NCBI GenBank assembly: GCA_016800925.1
Contig: JABCPU010000121.1
Location: 62,001-126,000, forward strand
Reading direction: 5' to 3'
DNA from: Suillus spraguei
Taxonomy: Eukaryota > Basidiomycota > Agaricomycetes > Boletales > Suillaceae
DNA: 64,000 nucleotides
Part shown: positions 1 through 11,506 of the stretch, one piece after another
Numbering within the stretch: the first letter of the stretch is position 1
How the letters are laid out: the number at the start of each line of letters is the position of its first letter
The notes under the pieces: model-generated
Databases searched by the model: none
What the model was told of the DNA's origin: nothing
What the model saw: only the letters and a program-made list of their open reading frames with translations
Translations under genes and position numbers: made by a program

Positions 1-779
1 AGTAGAGATGGTTGGGTTCATGGGTGGTTTCTAGGTCTCACTCTGGGCTCTTGAGCCTCCACCGTGCGCTCATGGTGGATATATGCATATACAGCTCCTG
101 CGTGGAGCAATTATGCGCTTCGGGGATCTTGAGGTCTCGGTGTATCAGTGATTTATGCGAGTTTGGGTATGCTTTTATGCTGTCTGTGTATGCTATCAAA
201 TACTTTCTCATGACACCATGCACTGCATACCATGATTGGGCTGGACCCTGTACTAACTGATGACGACGATTTTGTTCTACATTATGTCTGTAGTTCTAAT
301 GTTGGCACTTAGTTTCCAGCAAGTCGTGCGCAATATACTCTTGATTACTACTTACATATTACATTATTGCCCGAAATGTCCAGCTTACACCCCACAGGTG
401 GGAATAATCGAACCGGGACCAAATAAGGGAAGAAAAACCCGCAAAAGTTTACTCGATAATTGGACGAGCGAGAGGCTCGGGTCTTCCCAAAGTTTGTTAC
501 ACCTGATGCCCTGCGTGTGACTAACACGTATCCTCATTAATGCAGAGTCACTGGTCTATGTCCAGCGAGACTCGGTGTTGGGGATTTTATACTAGATAAA
601 GCTTTATAAAGGTATGTCAGTCAATTTCCTGATGTGGGTGACGACGGACGCGGAGAGCAGATAATAATAAAGTTAGTGGAGGTGGGGTGGCACATCTCTG
701 ATTCAGGCGAACACTCGAACATCCCACTGTCGAGCCACGGAAACCCAAACATCTCTTGCATACATCATAACTGCGAGCT
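1..779. other. No supported gene
   Basis: Only short open frames without recognisable motifs, splice-linked continuity or codon pattern. I see no repeat or RNA gene here. Confidence 0.5.
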
Positions 780-1226
780 GATCATACAAATATTCTCCAA
801 CGGACGGGTTGCAGCAACAGCAACTGGCAGCTGCTACCTAAGTCTCCATGCCTTTCGAAACACCTATTCCTAGTCACGGTACACCCTTTCGAATATCCAG
901 TTGTGCGAAGTACCAACTTCGGGAGCTGGCCCAACCAAGATCTAGACGGTGAGCCGGTCATAAGTAAACCCAAAAAAGTCAGCGATGAAAACAAACCGGG
1001 GACGAGGGGTCCTCGTTTGGGAGAAAGGCCACCTCGTTCACGTCCTGTGGGTGGATCCTGCAGATCAAGGGTGACAAGTGAATTCTCGATGCGATTGGGA
1101 CCGAAGACCACACTCACGTATATCTCACATTCTCCTCACTGGACAACTGGAGGACCTGGGGCACCGGCCTGCCCACGACTCTGTGAGTCTACAATTTCAC
1201 TGTTAGCAATCTTTCGTCTGTTAATA

Positions 1227-1500
1227 TCAGGCAGACCAACCTCCATGTTCAGCGTAAGGTACGTTTCTAAACCGTCTATAGCGACTTTGAGAGTCGCAAT
1301 ACGGGCAACTGGGTCCTTGATATCGACGAAGAACTACGAACGTTGATAAACAGGTGAAGAACATCACTGTAACGATGCACGCGTACTTTCTGAGGTGTGT
1401 CGCTGCCAACGAACTGAAAGTTTCTTTCCATGGTGATAAAGCGAGCTGGATACTGGGCATTGCGAATGAAGTAAAGTCCGGTTTCGATTGGGTTGTTCAT
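1227..1500 (-). CDS. Candidate small spliced gene, function unknown
   Basis: A minus-strand open frame starts at 1500 with 'MNNPIETGLYFIRNAQ'. After about 38 residues a plausible donor (GTACGC, following '...DTPQK') and an acceptor near 1322 join it to a second frame reading 'DPVARIATLKVAIDGLETYL', which also looks coding. The pattern of a short N-terminal strand followed by 'QK' resembles small fungal beta-trefoil proteins (lectins or protease inhibitors), but that is an inference from style and no diagnostic residue is visible. Minus-strand frames between 780 and 1120 may belong to the same transcript; I could not connect them. Alternative: chance open frame. Confidence 0.3.
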
Positions 1501-2667
1501 GGTTGATTTAAGGTTGTATGGAGTACTGATTGAGAAAGGGTTGAAAGAAACTGACTATAGCCAGAGGATATGCTGCGACATTTATACACTGCTGGAAGCT
1601 CCTTTAGTAATTTCAGATAGGTCAAATTCGTATCATTGCGCTCTGTCTGAGTCTTGAGATGGGATTGGGATTATGACTTAGGGGGTGAGTGAAATGCTTC
1701 CAAATCGCTGTAAAACCGCTGCATGTGTCACTGATGTACACTTCTTCTCGCTTCCTGTTCATTAACTTGAATATTACACACTTCTTAACACACACTTCTT
1801 ACCCCGCAAGCCCCATTTCAAACAATTGGGTTAGAATGGCAGAACAACTTGAAACTCGTTCCCCATCACCTTGCCTCCCAATCATCGCACCCGCTGCTCA
1901 CTCCTGTGAATATCTGGCACGTACGTTCCAAGCCAATTCAACGTTGCCTTCGTCTGACAAAACTCATTTTCCTTAGTGTAGTCCAAATACTAACATATCC
2001 AAGCGCCCACTGCGCCCTGAATCGGCCTGTGCTGTACCACGCTCTGGCATCGACTCATTCACCAGTTCAATATCAACCATGCAAACGCTTCGACGCCCGC
2101 GCCTATGAAGGACCATCGATTTGTATCAGCATGTAATCTTCACGTTTGTTAATGAAAATTGCCCCGCTAGCGTGACCCACTACTCCACTAATTTGCAAAA
2201 CCACTGAAATGAACGCTGAACTTGCGCGCATTACGGACACTTACGAACGCTTACGACTTAACTGGTAGCGCACTCTGAAGATAACATGAGCTTGATTTGA
2301 TCTCTAAAATAATAGATGACATGGTGCAGTTGAGCCGCAATGAAACAAAAAATGCAAGTGTGAGCGCAATGCATTGATACACCTAGCTGTGATTGTATCT
2401 CTCCGAGAGTCATAAATACCAGAAATAGTATGGTGTGTATGGTGTACGAGAGTGTCCCTGGACTATCCCAAAAGCATCGCTCTGACACACCGGCGGTTTG
2501 GGAGTTTTTCGACAGGCAAGACTTGAATCAAAATGTGATTCATAAATTATTCATTTACGCATCGAGTTTTGACACTGGAAATATTACAAATTTTGGCTGC
2601 CAGCATTGACGGAGCAAAATGACACATTTCGATGTAAATTCCAAGTCCTTCTAAAGGTATTTTGTAC
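1501..2667. other. No supported gene
   Basis: AT-rich intergenic-looking DNA with only short frames. Nothing recognisable on either strand. Confidence 0.5.
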
Positions 2668-2802
2668 TTTACAGCTACTTTCATATTGATAGACCAAATT
2701 TCATTTTGTTCCCCTCACTGCTTTTGTTTAGTTGTGGAGCTGTACAAACAAAAGGGTCCCACCTGTTATGATATTTGGGCGCATGAAGTATCCTAGAATG
2801 GC
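2668..2802 (+). repeat. Inverted repeat, left arm (135 bp)
   Basis: This stretch is repeated in reverse complement at 4850-4984 with only scattered single-base differences. Similarity stops abruptly at both ends. The arms enclose about 2.05 kb. They could be the ends of an old DNA element or two opposed copies of one short dispersed repeat; I see no transposase between them and no clear target duplication. Confidence 0.75.
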
Positions 2803-4849
2803 CACCTGTCCGACGCTCTGCCCGACACAATTGCAGTACTCTTGAGACTTGCTGCCATGCCTAGAAACTGCCATCACATCCCAGCAATGGGCGACCATGT
2901 TTGCTCATATGAAATCTAGTAGCATAGCACGAGCTACTCACAAGCCACTGAACTGTTAACCAAGTTTTCGGCTCTCTAATCTCACAGGCTGATGTCCTTG
3001 TCTGCTCACAGCAGCAGATGCTTCAGTAAGTGAATCAAGCCTGCAGTACAGAGGTGGTAATTTATATAACTCCCTCACTAGCATCAGTTGTCATGTATTG
3101 AGCGCACTGCCATCCAGACCTATTGCTGTCTGAACTTCAATATATGCTAGTCAGGCCATGGGTATTGAAGTTTCTGAAGTCACCATTGAATGAACTATGA
3201 AAAGACATGGCTTCACATGCAAACATGTATGTAGTTTTTCACTAGTTGCATTTTATTCTGATTATCTCCTCTACTAGGTGCCCCATCTTTGCACAGATGC
3301 ATGAGAAGAAGTTGATAAAAGAAATGTTGAGGGGAAGCTGAAGTTGAATTCGACTGACACATCCCCAAATTACTCCAGTATTGAACGGTGTAACGAACAT
3401 ATTGGTGCTGGGCTTAAAACCCCACCTTTTGACACTCATCTCACGTCTACAGGAGTTACCACTTGTCCATGGCCGTCTTACCCCTTTAGCAGTACTGGCG
3501 GCATCCCACACTTACTGCACACCATACCGACTGCTGCACCACATTCCACGTACCGATGTCCTTTCATGTCCTTGCCATGTCCGCATAGCTCCATTTGGTG
3601 CATCATTTGTTTTATGTTCGTTATCACTGATTCCATGGTGAGCCTTATTACATGTTGCCTCGTGCTGCAGCACCTCGCGCTATGTTTACTTATGGCGGTT
3701 ACTACACTCCAGTGCTACTGATCTCGCCTAGAGTATTCTGAGTACATACAATTTAGGATATAAGCACCGCGTACCCCGCACAATACAAGTACCTGATTTT
3801 ACACCATTGCACGTACTATAGGTCAGGATTATTGTCTAGCTCTGGATCTACCCAGTAGTGGACATAGTCTTTAAAGTTTCCTTATCGCTCGTTAATACAT
3901 CATGCTTGTTCTCTGTTACCGCTGGACTTTTGACTGTTACTTTGACTGAACTTCTCACGCACTGCTACTTTACTGCTGAAAGTACTGCAAACTTCTTTAC
4001 TGTTTCTTTGCACTGCTCGCAACCTTACTGCTACTGCAGATACCATCACTCGACATCGCTCGCTCAACACAACTGTTACTGATCATATCTCGACCATGGT
4101 AGCACTGCTATGCACGACACTAGTTCCGGTGGTATAATCACTGACCGCAGCAACTTACTGCTAACCATGACGCTTCCTTCGCACATAAGTTTGACTTGAA
4201 CTTGACCATACTAATAGGCATCCCCCTTTTGGGTCGAACACTCTTGTTCTTACAAGTGAAGCAGACTAGATGGAGCGCAAGACTCACATACTAGTTTAGG
4301 CAGTGGTTTATCTACAGCCCAGGCTAGGTTGTATCTTTACAACAGAATCGAGACAGTGATATCTGAAACAGCTGAAAGATCAGATTCTTAAGTTTCAGAT
4401 GACCATAATGACAAAAGTTCTTCTCTCACTGATGGACCACTGACTCAGAGCTGGAACACAAAAAGGATGAGTCAAGATCTGCTGTGGTGGCATGTTTTCG
4501 ACAACATGGATGAAGGAATGGGTGGGAAGCATATTAAACCAGTATCCAGCATGAGGAAAGCGCTGTTGAAGTATTCCTTGCTGCTCCTCTTCATTAAGAG
4601 TAGAACTTTGAGAATAATTAGAATTAGAAATGAGCTTCTTGGGTATCCTGCACTTGACCAACAAGAGCATGAGGCTGAGTAACACTGAACTTGCACCACA
4701 ATAAGGAATCAGCTTGGTCAATTGTGAAGATAATAGTATATTAGTATACATGGTAGCACAAGATTGTCAATCAATAGTTGTATGCTGTGAGAGGTGAGAG
4801 GTGCAGCTTGGTGACCGATAAGAGCAGGAAGTGAGCAGACTTTGAGCTT
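2803..4849. other. Spacer between the 135-bp inverted repeats
   Basis: No recognisable protein. The longest frames (3344-3721 plus, 4395-4751 minus) have no family motif and many rare residue runs typical of non-coding DNA. Confidence 0.45.
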
Positions 4850-4984
4850 GCCATTCTAGGACACTTCGTGCACCCGAATATCGTAACAGGTGGGACCCTT
4901 TTGTTTGTACAGCTCCACAACTAAACAAAAGCGGTGAGGGGAACAAAATGAAATCTAGTCTATCAATATGAAAGTAGCTGTAAA
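4850..4984 (-). repeat. Inverted repeat, right arm (135 bp)
   Basis: Reverse complement of 2668-2802. See that entry for the pair. Beyond 4984 the sequence becomes AT-rich and no longer matches the left flank. Confidence 0.75.
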
Positions 4985-5353
4985 TGGTCAGCTTACAAAA
5001 AACATTAGTACAAATATCAAATTTACTAACTCGGTTTTGCTTGGTAATTAAAAAATTTTGAAGCCCGGACATATGTCCCAAAAAATATTATATAATAATG
5101 AGTGTTTTCCCACTGAAAAAAATCAAATTGTCCTCCAGTAAAATGAAGTTGAGAAAATGTGAAAAATGTGATCATAGAAAATTATATGGGCACTCATTGG
5201 GCACTCATTGGGCACTTGTCAGGCATTTTCAGCAGCTCCCCTTTGGATGGTATTATAATCTTTGTTGTGAAGAGAGACTGTCGAACATCATAAATACTAG
5301 AGGTATCATTTTCTGGATTGTCCAAAAAGTATTGAATAGCATGCAATGTGATG
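4985..5353. other. No supported gene
   Basis: AT-rich spacer between the inverted repeat and the decayed kinase gene. No motif seen. Confidence 0.5.
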
Positions 5354-6906
5354 TTAAGTAAGGGAGGCAAGGGCATCAAGGCTAGCTATCGAACCAAGGG
5401 AATCACTATTGTCAGCATCCACATCTAATTTATCCAGCCTATGCCTCTTGCCAGTCAGGGTGACTTCTACCCCTGAGGTGGATAGTGACTGAGATTTCAT
5501 GACCAATACAGGGGGCCTGTACTTGTTCTCCTGCTGGGGTTTTCGCAACACAGCAGCATCCTGGGCAGGCCAACAGGATAAATCAAGGTGATCATTGAAA
5601 ATGCCTATCACAGCGTTGTGGGAGTGCAAGACCTTCATACCCATCTCCTTCTGGTAAATGGGGGAGGACACCATGAACACATGTGCTCATTTAGAGCAGG
5701 GCCTTGTATCATCGATTGATTGAATGTGAACCAAAAGTTGTCAAATACCATCTGCTGATGGTTGGAGATCTGTGTGTACCAATGCAAGAAGAACCCAGCG
5801 AGTGTATAAATAAGACCATCTAACAGTTTGCATTTGACAAACATAACATGTGAAAGATTGGTTCTTCTGATGAGCCAATGCACTTTCAAGGATGATCCAG
5901 GATTAGTTTTGAAGACTTGTGTTATGACTTTCATCCAGTGGATGATGTCCATATAGGCCTCCTTGTACATAAGAGCTGTCCATAGAACAACGTAAAAGCT
6001 GGACTCAAGATTGTTCTCAACCATGTGTATGGCATAGCTATGCTCAATGAGGTAGGCAGACATAAACTGCCATGTTCCCTTGTTAATAGAATTAGTACAC
6101 ATATGCTTGCGCATGGAATGAACATACCATGCACATTGTTTAGGGACCCTGAATATTAACTAGCTTCGCTAGGTCCCAATTGATGAGGTAGCCCTTCCCT
6201 TTGTAAATGACAACATTTCCAATGCCATGCAGTATAGCTTGTTATTTGTTATTTGTCCTAATGTGTCCATACCCTTCTCCATCTGGGATATGACACTATC
6301 AACTCCAGAAGGTTTGCAGAATGCATTGTGAGAGCATGACATTTGAATTTGATGATAACTTCTGTGGTGTAAACATCGCTGTTGGGTGATCAGGGTTCAT
6401 GTCATTGGGATACATGCAGACGTCCGGTTTGACATTGAATACCGTTGAATTTATTTTTGAGCAGTGTTTTGTGTCTGGGTGATTGTGAGTGTTGACAAAT
6501 GACAAATGAGGAGCAAAAGGTTTGATGGCATTAATCTGGACTTAGGGTGTCAATAATCTCACTATCGTGTGCAAGGATACTCACAAAAGTGTATAAGCAT
6601 GCTCCTCATTTTTAACAGAGACTACATTGCTGAATGCGCCAGTGGCAAAGGCTGAAGTGAAGCATGAAGAATCATAATCAGGTATTTGAGTGGTCAGGAG
6701 GAACTCCTGGAGAAATTCCCCAGCTGGCATCAGGCCAATGACATAACCTTTCATCTCTTTACCCATGGCATTAAGAGTTTCGAGCTGACATCATGCAAGA
6801 GTTGTAAAGGGCAGCATGGTGGAACTGTCCCATTTTATGGAAGCATCAACAACAGGAGCTAGATAGGGGCCTTGTGCAATAGGAGGTGTTATTGGTCCTG
6901 CAGTAG
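5354..6906 (-). pseudogene. Decayed FunK1-type fungal protein kinase
   Basis: Read on the minus strand, successive frames give the conserved pieces of mushroom FunK1 kinases in the right order: 'MGKEMKGYVIGLMP...EFLQEFL' (from 6766), 'VKPDVCMYPNDMNPDHPT' (near 6430), a C-lobe piece 'YKGKGYLINWDLAKLV' (about 6160-6220), then 'GTWQFMSAYLIEHSYAIH' and 'NLESSFYVVLWTALMY' (6114-5635). The catalytic-lobe DFG-equivalent is expected as 'LIDWDLAK', here N replaces D. Most of the kinase N-lobe and the HRD region are missing between 6299 and 6220, so an internal deletion is likely. Frame breaks occur between pieces. The 5' end runs directly into the LTR-like repeat at 6907, which may have inserted into the gene. 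Family recognition rests on these motifs, not on a search. Confidence 0.72.
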
Positions 6907-8390
6907 TGTCATATACCGTACATTCAGGTCTAGATCAAATCCAATCCATGGACATCCAGACACCCAACCTACACATATCTGATCCACCCATCCAATCCAG
7001 TTCACATATCCGATCCACCCATCCACTCCAATCCATATCCATCCGTGTCCATATCTGATCTGTGTCCATATCTGATCTGAGTTCATATCCGAACTATTCC
7101 CGTGCACCTGCGCATTACCCCTTTTAAGAATATACCTGTGTCTCCGGCTTCTGGGTATCTCTGTGCTTCCGGTTCTCGGTGATCTCTGCCTCCATCTTGA
7201 TAAGTATTTCATACAAGCTTCATCTCCGAGTTCATAGCCTTATGTCCCGCTGTACTTACTAATGTGTTTCCGTATGCTTCAGACATAGCCTCGGACTATC
7301 CATACTTACCCTCCGGCATGCTCCTACAGTATATAAACTTGTAGTACAACTCCTGCAGACCTTAGTCTGATTCATTGTTCCTACTTCTGTATATTCCTTT
7401 GATTACTCTGTATCCTGTTATCATGTCTATATAACTCCGTCTCCGTTCTTGCACTTGGGCTCCGGCCCTTGTAAGCTTCCGACTCAGGCCTATGGGATCA
7501 CTCCCTAGGCCGGAGCTTTGATCCTATGTCCTATAATCTTTTTGGACTTCATCCATCTCCGTCTATCATCTGTTTCACCTCCGACTCTACCTTTGGTAGT
7601 CTTATACTGTCTGTTTCTATTCCGGACCTTGTCCGGAGTAGTCTATACTATCTCTACACCATATCTGGACCTACTCCTCTCTAGTAGCCAACACTTCCTC
7701 TAAGATCCACAGAGCTATGCTCATCCAATCATCTGATCATCCGCTCCTCCGCTCCTCCGCTCCTCCGCTCCTCCGCTCCTCCGCTCCTCCGCTCCTCCGC
7801 TCCTCCGCTCCTCCGCTCCTCCGCTCCTCCGCTCCTCCGCTCCTCCGCTCCTCCGCTCCTCCGCTCCTCCGCTCCTCCGAGCTCCGGACCTTCGGACCCC
7901 TAGTCCTCCGGATCCATCCTATCCTATCCTCTGACATCTATGGATCATCTTTCCCTCCGGAGCTCTGCTCCTATCCTGCCCTGGACTTTGTCCAGCGGTC
8001 CATCCTTCATCTGTTCTACTTGGAGCTTGTTCCAGTAGTGTTACCATTACTCCCTACCTTCCGGAAATAGTTCTGGCGCATTCCCGCACTCATCCAGAAG
8101 TCCATCGGAGCTCTGTTGAGCTATCCTGCCTTAGAGTTCGTCCGGACCCTCCATCCGGACTTCACCAGAACTCTCCCTTGGACTTCATCTGAAATTAAGG
8201 GCTCATACTTGGGTAAGGGGCACAGCGTACGAGCTGAGGCCAAGCCCCTTTGACTTACAACCCTCTGGTACAACCCCATGTAAGACCAGGACTTCTTACT
8301 AATCTCTGGTTTTGCATGGTCGTAACAAGTAGCTATGGAGCTGCCTTCAGGCCTATCAGCAAGCACTGCAAGGTTGGGCATAACAATGAT
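6907..8390 (+). repeat. LTR-like repeat, family B, copy 1 (approximate 3' end)
   Basis: Starts with TGTCATATACCGTAC, the same start as the copy at 10485 and, in reverse, the one ending at 33777. It has a TATA-type 'CAGTATATAAAC' near 7327, as expected for an LTR promoter. A tract 'GAAATTAAGGGC..CATACTTGG..AAGGGGCACAG' near 8191-8230 recurs near 37432-37470 in another copy, so the repeat extends at least to about 8270; the exact 3' border is not visible. It contains an 8-bp minisatellite found in none of the other copies. Confidence 0.65.
7739..7879 (+). repeat. 8-bp minisatellite (CGCTCCTC)n
   Basis: About 17 nearly perfect copies of CGCTCCTC. Because 24 bp is three units, it creates spurious long open frames on both strands ('PPLLRSSA' and 'RRSGGAEE' repeats), which I do not annotate as genes. 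Confidence 0.95.
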
Positions 8391-10484
8391 ATAAATGTTA
8401 CTGAGGAATGTATATATTGAGGCGGCTATGTATGGGCGGGTATGTATGAGTGGGTATGTATAGCAGATAACATAGCAAGTATGTATGGTGGGTGGTGACT
8501 AACAGCAAAACCAGACTGTATTAGTGATATTCTGAAGAGAGAAGAGGAAAAAAAGTTCAAACTACATTTGAATCCTTTTATAGTGAATGACTCAGTCTCA
8601 GTCTGGGTTTTCCTGGTGTAGAGAAACACTTCTGCCTGGGGGGCAGGTATAAAAAGCAGGGAGTAGTATGTTTAGCCCAAAGGGCTTCTGACTAGCCAAA
8701 ACTCAAGGGAAGGAGAGAGAGAACAGTCAAAGACAGTGGTAATGTTTACTTTAGAAAACTAGGTATCCAGGAGCTAACTAGTGAGCTATGAAAGCTGCCA
8801 AACTAGAAAAGCTGCAGAGAGAAAAGCTACACAAGAACTCAAATGAGTGAGGAGCTATGGTAAGCTGCCCAGGAACTCAATCAAAAGAGGAGCTATCAGT
8901 ACTGGAACTAAGTAGAATCCTTGGTGGTGTAAAGAGTGAAAGGTAAGGTGCTTATGTAATCATCAAAAGTGCGAACCTAAGGTGAGGAAAGTCCAAGTAA
9001 GAGATGCTATGCAAAAACTACCTTTTCAAGCCCAGCCTGAGTTTGTCTGTCACACCGGATCCACTGATAGAACCATCAAACACTTTGGGCAGCTGCAGGT
9101 AGCAGAATTGAGTATGTAAGCTATGTTCTATGAGCTAATGTTATGTATCACATAACAGACATCATAGATAGTATAGGTTACCCATAATCACCATTATCAG
9201 CTACTACACTGAATCATTTTCTCATGCTCTGACATATTGTTCTGTCAGAGGAATTTGTGTCCATTGGATGCGACATACCGCACAAGTGTTGTTATACATG
9301 GTATGAGATTCATACCAAGCTAAGATATAAGAAGTTGATAGGAAAGATCCAACAGTGCATACTATATCTCTAAGTTGTTTTATTATTTTGCTTACACTTT
9401 GATTGTCTTTTATATTTTTACTTTGATTTAGTTCCTTCATATTCTATCCCCTTTCATTTTATTCCAGAACTTTCTATTCTCAAATTTGATGATTTATAAG
9501 ACTTTCAGACTTATCATGTTTTGTCATGATTTATCATGCTTTGTAAGATCTTTGTAATGATTTATAAGACTTTCAGACTTGACTCATGATGTTTTGTCAG
9601 ATCTTTGTAAGATTTGAACTTTATTTGTAATGTACTTAGTGAAAAGGATGAGTAAGCTCACCCAAAAGGCTTGGCTTGTCAGCTCTTGCGTGACCAATCC
9701 CTGAGATGACCAGCCTTTTGTCATGCTTTGGAAAAAATTCACTGTATTTATAATGTACTTAGTAAAATAAGCTGACTCAACACACTAAATAGGAAGGTTT
9801 CTTACCAATCTATGTGTAGAATCATGCTTAATAAGCAGGGCCTCCAAAAGGTATATAAGGAGCCCATTTTCACCTGTAATAAAGACTTCCATTTTTCATT
9901 CTTGTCTCCTACCATGTGAGATTTCATAAGAATAAAAGTGCAGGCAATCTAGCCTTGAAGTAAGACTAAGAAATCTATATCTACTCTACATTATATACTA
10001 CCTTACAGGGGTTGACTATATAATATCTAACAGCTCTCAGACTAAGCTTTACATATACAGATCTAAAGACTCTCTCTTTCAATGGAAGGGGAGACATGCA
10101 CTTGGAGAACATGACAAAGTTGAAACAGACTTTCATAGGTTGAAATACGATCTACTAGGGTGAAAAATACCTACTATACAACACTACTTCAAAATCTCAA
10201 ACTCAACACTTTCACGCAGATCTTCAAGAGAAAGACCATTGAAAGATACCCATCCAAGAACTCAGCACATTATCTCCCACAAAGTAGAAAAGTCAGAGAC
10301 CATGTACTTAAGGACTGGCAAGAAGTCTTATCCCTGTACAGTTGTGTTGTCACTGTATATGTATTCTATATAAGACCCTTAAGTAGCAAGATAACGCAAA
10401 GTCAGCATTGAGCAGACTCGGTTCCTAGCTGTCCACCCACCATCTATTTATCACTATGATCAATCTCACTATCCTGAGGCTGTT
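8391..10484. other. Non-coding DNA between two family B repeats
   Basis: No gene recognised. Near 9850-9900 there is a TATA-like 'GGTATATAAGG' followed by an AATAAAG signal, and 9488-9600 holds two partial direct copies of 'GATTTATAAGACTTTCAGACTT', so part of this stretch may be another solo LTR. Since family B copies flank it in the same orientation (6907 and 10485), the whole 6907-10999 segment could be a non-autonomous LTR element without its own proteins; this is an inference. Confidence 0.4.
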
Positions 10485-10999
10485 TGTCATATACCATACT
10501 TCTAATCTCAGATCTGACCATATCTGATCAAATCCGATCGATTCCATATCCGTCCGGTCCACAGATCCTGTCCGGACCACCCATCCGAATGTGCTCACTT
10601 CTCGCACCTTAACTCCCTTGTGTATATCCATGTCTATCTCCTTTCGTCATTCCTCCTGTTTCCGGTATTCCGGCTATGTATATTTCCCTCCTACATCACT
10701 GATCTGTTATGTACCTGTGTTCATTTCCAATTTGTGCTTACTGATCTGCTGTGCATTAACTAATAGACTTCCATTACACTTCATACATAGCCCTCGGTCC
10801 CGGACCTGTTGATTATCCGTCTCAGATACTTACAGTATATAAACCACTTGTAAATCTCCGTAGAACCTTAGTTCGAATATCATCTTAGATTCTGCTCATT
10901 CCGCTTCCTCCGGACTTGAGCCACTTTCCGCTCTAAGTCACCTTCCGAGACTTAGGATTGATTCCTATAGTCTATATCTCCGACTCTATCTTTGGATAG
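10485..10999 (+). repeat. LTR-like repeat, family B, copy 2 (truncated)
   Basis: Begins TGTCATATACCATACTTC and closely follows the reverse complement of 33777 leftwards (for example 'CACAGATCCTGTCC', 'TTCTCGCACCTTAACTCCC'). It ends abruptly at 'TTTGGATAG', exactly where the family A LTR begins at 11000. The uninterrupted version of this point is seen in copy 3, where 'CGGATAG' continues into 'TCTACCTC'. Confidence 0.75.
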
Positions 11000-11474
11000 T
11001 GTTACGAACTGGGGTGGCGTCACCAGTGACAGTGAAAAGACACAGACGGTCGGCTGGGAGTTCTTACAATGTCCAGAAGAGGACAAGGTGAAAGTACAAG
11101 GAACGCGTTCCGAGTACGATCAAGGGTTCAGCCTCAAAGACAAGTCTAAGAGGTATCCACGAGAATAGAGACTAAGGCTAAGGAGTGCTTAGACTTAGAG
11201 ACGATTCAAGACGACTTAGGTTGGAGACCTAAGCGAAGGAGATTCCAGGTAAAACCCAGTAAGATTAAAGTAGGGAATCTACTACAAGTACACTGTGCTT
11301 AAATAGGCCAATATGTGCGCACAGACCAAGAGAGGCATGAGAATATAAGTGCGTATCCAAAGGAGGAAGGCAACTATAGTACAGATGCGTTGAGCATGTG
11401 AGTTAGAGTCACGTTACGTAATGTACAAGGTAAATGAAGTAAGAAAATGAATAGGGGCACGTACGATTGTAACA
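11000..11474 (-). repeat. 3' LTR of gypsy A (left copy)
   Basis: Runs TGTTACGAAC...GATTGTAACA, ending in the canonical TG...CA and a short inverted repeat TGTTAC/GTAACA. Compared with the right LTR it has three differences; in each the right copy has CG and this copy has TG or CA (near 11028, 11157 and 11335). Confidence 0.95.
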
Positions 11475-11487
11475 TTACCCCCTTTTT
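11475..11487 (-). promoter_or_regulatory. Polypurine tract of gypsy A
   Basis: Read on the minus strand, AAAAAGGGGGTAA lies directly upstream of the 3' LTR, the position where plus-strand DNA synthesis is primed in LTR elements. Confidence 0.75.
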
Positions 11488-11506
11488 ACACGTAAAGTTG
11501 CCGACT

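Noticed and set aside
7717..8070. 117-aa and 66-aa ORFs with PPLLRSSA / RRSGGAEE repeats
   Set aside because: They are the translation of the 8-bp minisatellite inside an LTR-like repeat.
6907..10999. A complete LTR retrotransposon of family B
   Set aside because: Two same-orientation B copies flank the segment, but no gag/pol, primer site or matching LTR ends can be shown, so it was left as separate repeats.
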